NCBI RefSeq assembly: GCF_021173675.1
Contig: NZ_JAIHON010000013.1
Coordinates: 248,001-312,000, forward strand
Source of the DNA: Streptomyces lincolnensis
Lineage (GTDB): Bacteria; Actinomycetota; Actinomycetes; Streptomycetales; Streptomycetaceae
DNA: 64,000 bases
Reading direction: 5' to 3'
Under the pieces are notes generated by a model. It did no database searches. It had not been told where the DNA came from and worked only from the letters and a program-made list of their open reading frames with translations. Made by a program: the position numbers and the translations under genes. Each line of letters begins with the position of its first letter. The first letter of the stretch is position 1. Positions 61,546-64,000 of this stretch are shown here, piece after piece.

Positions 61546-62631
61546 TCACCAGCACATCACGGCCGTTTCCCCCGAACCCCAGCCGGAGTACAGGCGCACA
61601 CGGACGAAGTAGCGTCGGCCCTTGACGAGATGGGCCTTGATCGTGGCGTTGCGGTCGGTGCCGCCGTCGTCCTGGCCGGTGAGGTAGCGGGGCTCGCCGT
61701 CCCGCTCCTCGAAGACCACGACGAGGGCGTCGCTCTCGCCGAAGGTGCCCACGGTGTACTCGCGGGTCTCCGGCGGCTCGACGGTGAAGTCGGCCTGCTC
61801 GCCCGGCCCGAGGGCGAGCGGGGCCGAACGGAAGGGCACCAGGGCCTGCGGCCGCGGCGGGCGGGCCGCCGGGTACCAGCGCAGGACGTACTCCTGGTCG
61901 GCGGGGGAGAGGACGCCGGGCGGGTCGATGCCCGCGCGGTACTGCTCCGGCTCCAGGATCAGCCCCGCCTCGAAGGGGTACTGCATGATCGACTGCGGGT
62001 CCCAGACGGAGCCGTTGACCTCGTCCGGGTCGAGCTTGCGCAGGATGTTGAAGAAGGTCCGCTCCCGGTTCCAGAAGTTCGGCGGGCCCGCCAGGTCGGC
62101 GTAGACGGCCTCGTCGTCCCAGTGGATGCCGGCGAACGGGCTCTGGTGCTCGTGCAGCATGCCGAGCGCGTGCCCGATCTCGTGCAGGGCCGTCCCGCGC
62201 TCCCCGGGCGCGGTCAGGTCCCAGCCGAAGTTCATGGTCCGCTCGTTCAGCCCGACCTGGAGCGCGTCCTTGCCCACGGTCGACCAGGAGCCGTCCCCGA
62301 CCTGGAAGCCGATCCGCAGTTCGGCCTCCGAGCGGTCGGTGACCTCGGCGAACGTCACGCCGATGCCGAGGTCCTGCCACTCGCGGAAGCACTCCCGTAC
62401 GACGTCCCGCTGCTCCTTGGCGCCGGCCCATGTCACCCGCCGGGTCGCCCCGGTGCCCGGGACGGGGATGACGGACCCGTCGGCGTCGTCGTCGAAGAAG
62501 TAGTAGTGCAGCACGGTGTTGTTGACCCACATACGGCTGCCGCCGATGAGCGCACTGAGCCGCTCGGCTGCCAGACCCGGCGCGAAGGCGCGGTCCGGCG
62601 CCTGTGCGAGGGAGCAGTAGCGCGCGGTCAT
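61546..62631 (-). CDS. Metzincin (astacin/matrixin-like) zinc metalloprotease
   Basis: 361 residues. The zinc motif is HEIGHALGMLHEH (His150, His154, His160) and the Met-turn is SIMQYPF (Met216). A C-terminal beta domain (ALGPGEQADFTVEPPETREYTVGTFGES; KGRRYFVRVRL) follows, probably pre-peptidase-C-like. No signal peptide is visible at the N-terminus (MTARYCSLAQAPDRAF), so it is either cytoplasmic or exported another way. ATG at 62631 (GGGTGG upstream); GTG at 62640 is an alternative. A perfect dyad lies just before it. Confidence 0.82.
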   Translation of the reverse strand: MTARYCSLAQAPDRAFAPGLAAERLSALIGGSRMWVNNTVLHYYFFDDDADGSVIPVPGTGATRRVTWAGAKEQRDVVRECFREWQDLGIGVTFAEVTDRSEAELRIGFQVGDGSWSTVGKDALQVGLNERTMNFGWDLTAPGERGTALHEIGHALGMLHEHQSPFAGIHWDDEAVYADLAGPPNFWNRERTFFNILRKLDPDEVNGSVWDPQSIMQYPFEAGLILEPEQYRAGIDPPGVLSPADQEYVLRWYPAARPPRPQALVPFRSAPLALGPGEQADFTVEPPETREYTVGTFGESDALVVVFEERDGEPRYLTGQDDGGTDRNATIKAHLVKGRRYFVRVRLYSGWGSGETAVMCW

Positions 62632-62660
62632 GGCGACCACCCTGCCGTCGGCGTGCTCCC

Positions 62661-62692
62661 GGTGACTTGAGTCGGGGGCTACTCAAGTCACC
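62661..62692. promoter_or_regulatory. Perfect 12-bp dyad between protease and LAL regulator
   Basis: GGTGACTTGAGT (62661-62672) and ACTCAAGTCACC (62681-62692) are exact inverted repeats with an 8-base centre. It sits between divergent genes starting at 62631 and 62728, so it is an operator candidate rather than a terminator. Confidence 0.6.
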
Positions 62693-62727
62693 CTGTATCA
62701 GGGATGAGTAGGCGTGCTCCATCTACC

Positions 62728-64000
62728 GTGACGCCATTCGCACGGGACGCCAAGACGCTGGAACTGCCCTGGCCCTTCACCGGCCGGGAGGACGAACTCG
62801 AACTGGTCCGCAGGGCCCTGACCGGCTCCCGCCACGGCATCGTGGTGACCGGTCCGGCGGGCACGGGCAAGACCCGCCTCGCCACGGAGGCCCTGCGCGG
62901 CGCGGACTGCGTGAAGGTGGCCGGGACGCCCGAGACCCGGCAGCTGCCCTTCGCCGCGTTCGCGCCCGTACTGCCCGAGTCGGTGTCCCTGCACCGCGCG
63001 CTCCACCTGCTGTCCGGCACCCGGCTGCTGCTGGTCGACGACGCCCATCTGCTGGACGACGCCTCCGCCGCCCTGGTCCACCAGCTGGCCGTGCACGGAC
63101 GCACCCGGCTGCTGGTCGTCGCCACCGACGGGGTCCCGGTGCCCGGCGCGATCTCCCGTCTGTGGACCGGGGAGCTGCTGCCGCGCCTGGCCCTGGAACC
63201 GCTGCCCCGGGACGAGACGGCCCTGCTGCTGACGGCGGGCGCCGGGCAGGGGCTGGAACCGCTCACCGTCGGCCGGCTGTACCGCCTGTGCCGGGGCGAC
63301 CTGCGGTTGCTGCGCGACCTGGTGGGCGCGGTGCGCGAGCTGCTCGTGCGTGTTCCGGGTACGGACACCTGGGCCTGGCGCGGCCCGGTGCCGGTCACCG
63401 CGACCGTCCGCGAGCGCGCCGGGCACGTCCTGGACCGCGCCTGCCCCGAGGAGCGCGAGACCCTGGAGCGCGTGGCCTTCGGCGAGCCCCTGCCGCTCGA
63501 CGCCGACGACCTCGACCTGCGCGTCCTCGAACGCCTGGAGGCCGACGGCCTGGTCCATGTGGACGACCGCGGCGCCGTCCGTCTCGCCCACCCCCTGCAC
63601 GGGCCGGTGCTGCGCGCCGCGGCGGGCCGTCTGCGGGCCAAACGGCTGGCCCGCACCCCGGACAGCTGTGCCACGGCCCTGGCGGCGGAGTCGGCCGCCC
63701 TGAGCCGGGGCATCGCCCAGGACGACGTGCGGGAGGTCCCGACGCCGGTGGGGGAGTGGCTGGTGGCGGAGGGCGCCACGGTCCCGGCCGGACACGCCGC
63801 GCTGCGCGCGCGGTTCGCACGCCTGCGGGGGGAACTGCGGGAGGCGGCGGCCTGGGCGAGGGAGGGACTGCGGGACGCTGCCGATGACCCGTCCTGCCGT
63901 ACCGAACTCGCCCTGGCCGCCGCGCAGTCGGGCGAGGTGTCCACCGAGCCGGACGCGGGCGCGGGCGTGTGGTGGGCGGCTGCCCGCGGTGACCTCGGCG
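62728..64000 (+). CDS. Large ATP-binding LuxR-type (LAL) regulator, N-terminal part
   Basis: 424 codons are open to the window end with no stop. The product opens MTPFARDAKTLELPWPFTG. Walker A is TGPAGTGKT (residues 41-49) and Walker B is RLLLVDDAHLLDD (99-111), in a STAND/AAA-like ATPase with the layout of LAL regulators (about 900 residues, C-terminal LuxR helix-turn-helix expected beyond the window). GTG at 62728; the ribosome site is weak. Divergent to the metalloprotease across the dyad. Confidence 0.75.
   Translation, partial: MTPFARDAKTLELPWPFTGREDELELVRRALTGSRHGIVVTGPAGTGKTRLATEALRGADCVKVAGTPETRQLPFAAFAPVLPESVSLHRALHLLSGTRLLLVDDAHLLDDASAALVHQLAVHGRTRLLVVATDGVPVPGAISRLWTGELLPRLALEPLPRDETALLLTAGAGQGLEPLTVGRLYRLCRGDLRLLRDLVGAVRELLVRVPGTDTWAWRGPVPVTATVRERAGHVLDRACPEERETLERVAFGEPLPLDADDLDLRVLERLEADGLVHVDDRGAVRLAHPLHGPVLRAAAGRLRAKRLARTPDSCATALAAESAALSRGIAQDDVREVPTPVGEWLVAEGATVPAGHAALRARFARLRGELREAAAWAREGLRDAADDPSCRTELALAAAQSGEVSTEPDAGAGVWWAAARGDLG

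Noticed and set aside
62661..62692. Rho-independent terminator
   Set aside because: The dyad is between divergent starts and has no gene end nearby, so an operator is more likely.

Overview
The window is high-GC actinobacterial chromosome, almost certainly Streptomyces. The signs are strong G/C bias at third codon positions, GTG and TTG starts, ATGA/GTGA stop-start overlaps, lipobox and LacI/GntR/TetR/LAL regulators of Streptomyces type, a partial second nuo cluster and short RHIDLxRV leader peptides. It reads as catabolic and accessory (arm-like) DNA, with no rRNA, phage, IS element or CRISPR array. Region 1 (1-6617) is a myo-inositol type catabolic and uptake locus. iolD (cut by the window edge) and a shortened iolC lie on the minus strand. 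A binding-protein/permease/ATPase importer, an IolE/MocC-like isomerase and an inositol dehydrogenase-like gene lie on the plus strand, with a near-symmetric divergent promoter between the two arms. Region 2 (6733-19046) holds two membrane proteins of unknown role, an FAD oxidase plus Gfo/Idh/MocA pair, a PhyH dioxygenase/SDR/Gfo operon opposite a LacI regulator and a poly-gamma-glutamate hydrolase-like gene, another Gfo oxidoreductase opposite a second LacI regulator, and a small membrane protein. Region 3 (19149-22189) is a drug-type MFS exporter behind an orphan sensor kinase; near-duplicate promoter/operators precede both genes. Region 4 (22238-26507) is a GntR regulator with four translationally coupled genes (galB-, galC- and galD-like plus a VOC-type extradiol dioxygenase). 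Together they could turn gallate into pyruvate and oxaloacetate. Region 5 (26607-30875) has an Hsp70-like ATPase, a TetR repressor and a divergent MFS exporter whose promoter carries two TetR-type palindromes. A tRNA-Pro(GGG) follows at 30935-31008.

Region 6 (31092-42105) is an indigoidine/minimycin-type cluster: a transporter, a uracil phosphoribosyltransferase, a HAD phosphatase fused to a questin-oxidase domain, a pseudouridine-phosphate-glycosidase homologue and an A-Ox-T-TE NRPS. The NRPS frame runs on into a PptA-like tautomerase that has its own Shine-Dalgarno and GTG. A TPR regulator stands opposite. Region 7 (42185-50493) is a 'headless' complex I operon: nuoA, a novel gene, then nuoH, J, K, L, M and N. 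In place of nuoB-G and nuoI sits one gene whose product looks like a degenerate NuoB joined to a degenerate NuoD by a His/Met/Asp-rich linker. A CsoR-family-like palindrome precedes it. I rate this the most interesting system in the window. Region 8 (50558-57305) is a PQ-tailed membrane protein, a 1582-residue Rhs/YD polymorphic toxin ending in a deaminase-like domain, its candidate immunity gene and a decayed second immunity copy. Region 9 (57344-61485) is a sulfur-type locus: two leader peptides, a glutathione-transferase-like protein and two FMN-dependent monooxygenases, ending in a 15-bp-stem terminator. The window closes with a metzincin protease without a signal peptide (minus), a perfect 12-bp dyad, and the 5' part of a large LuxR-type ATPase regulator (plus) that continues past base 64000.
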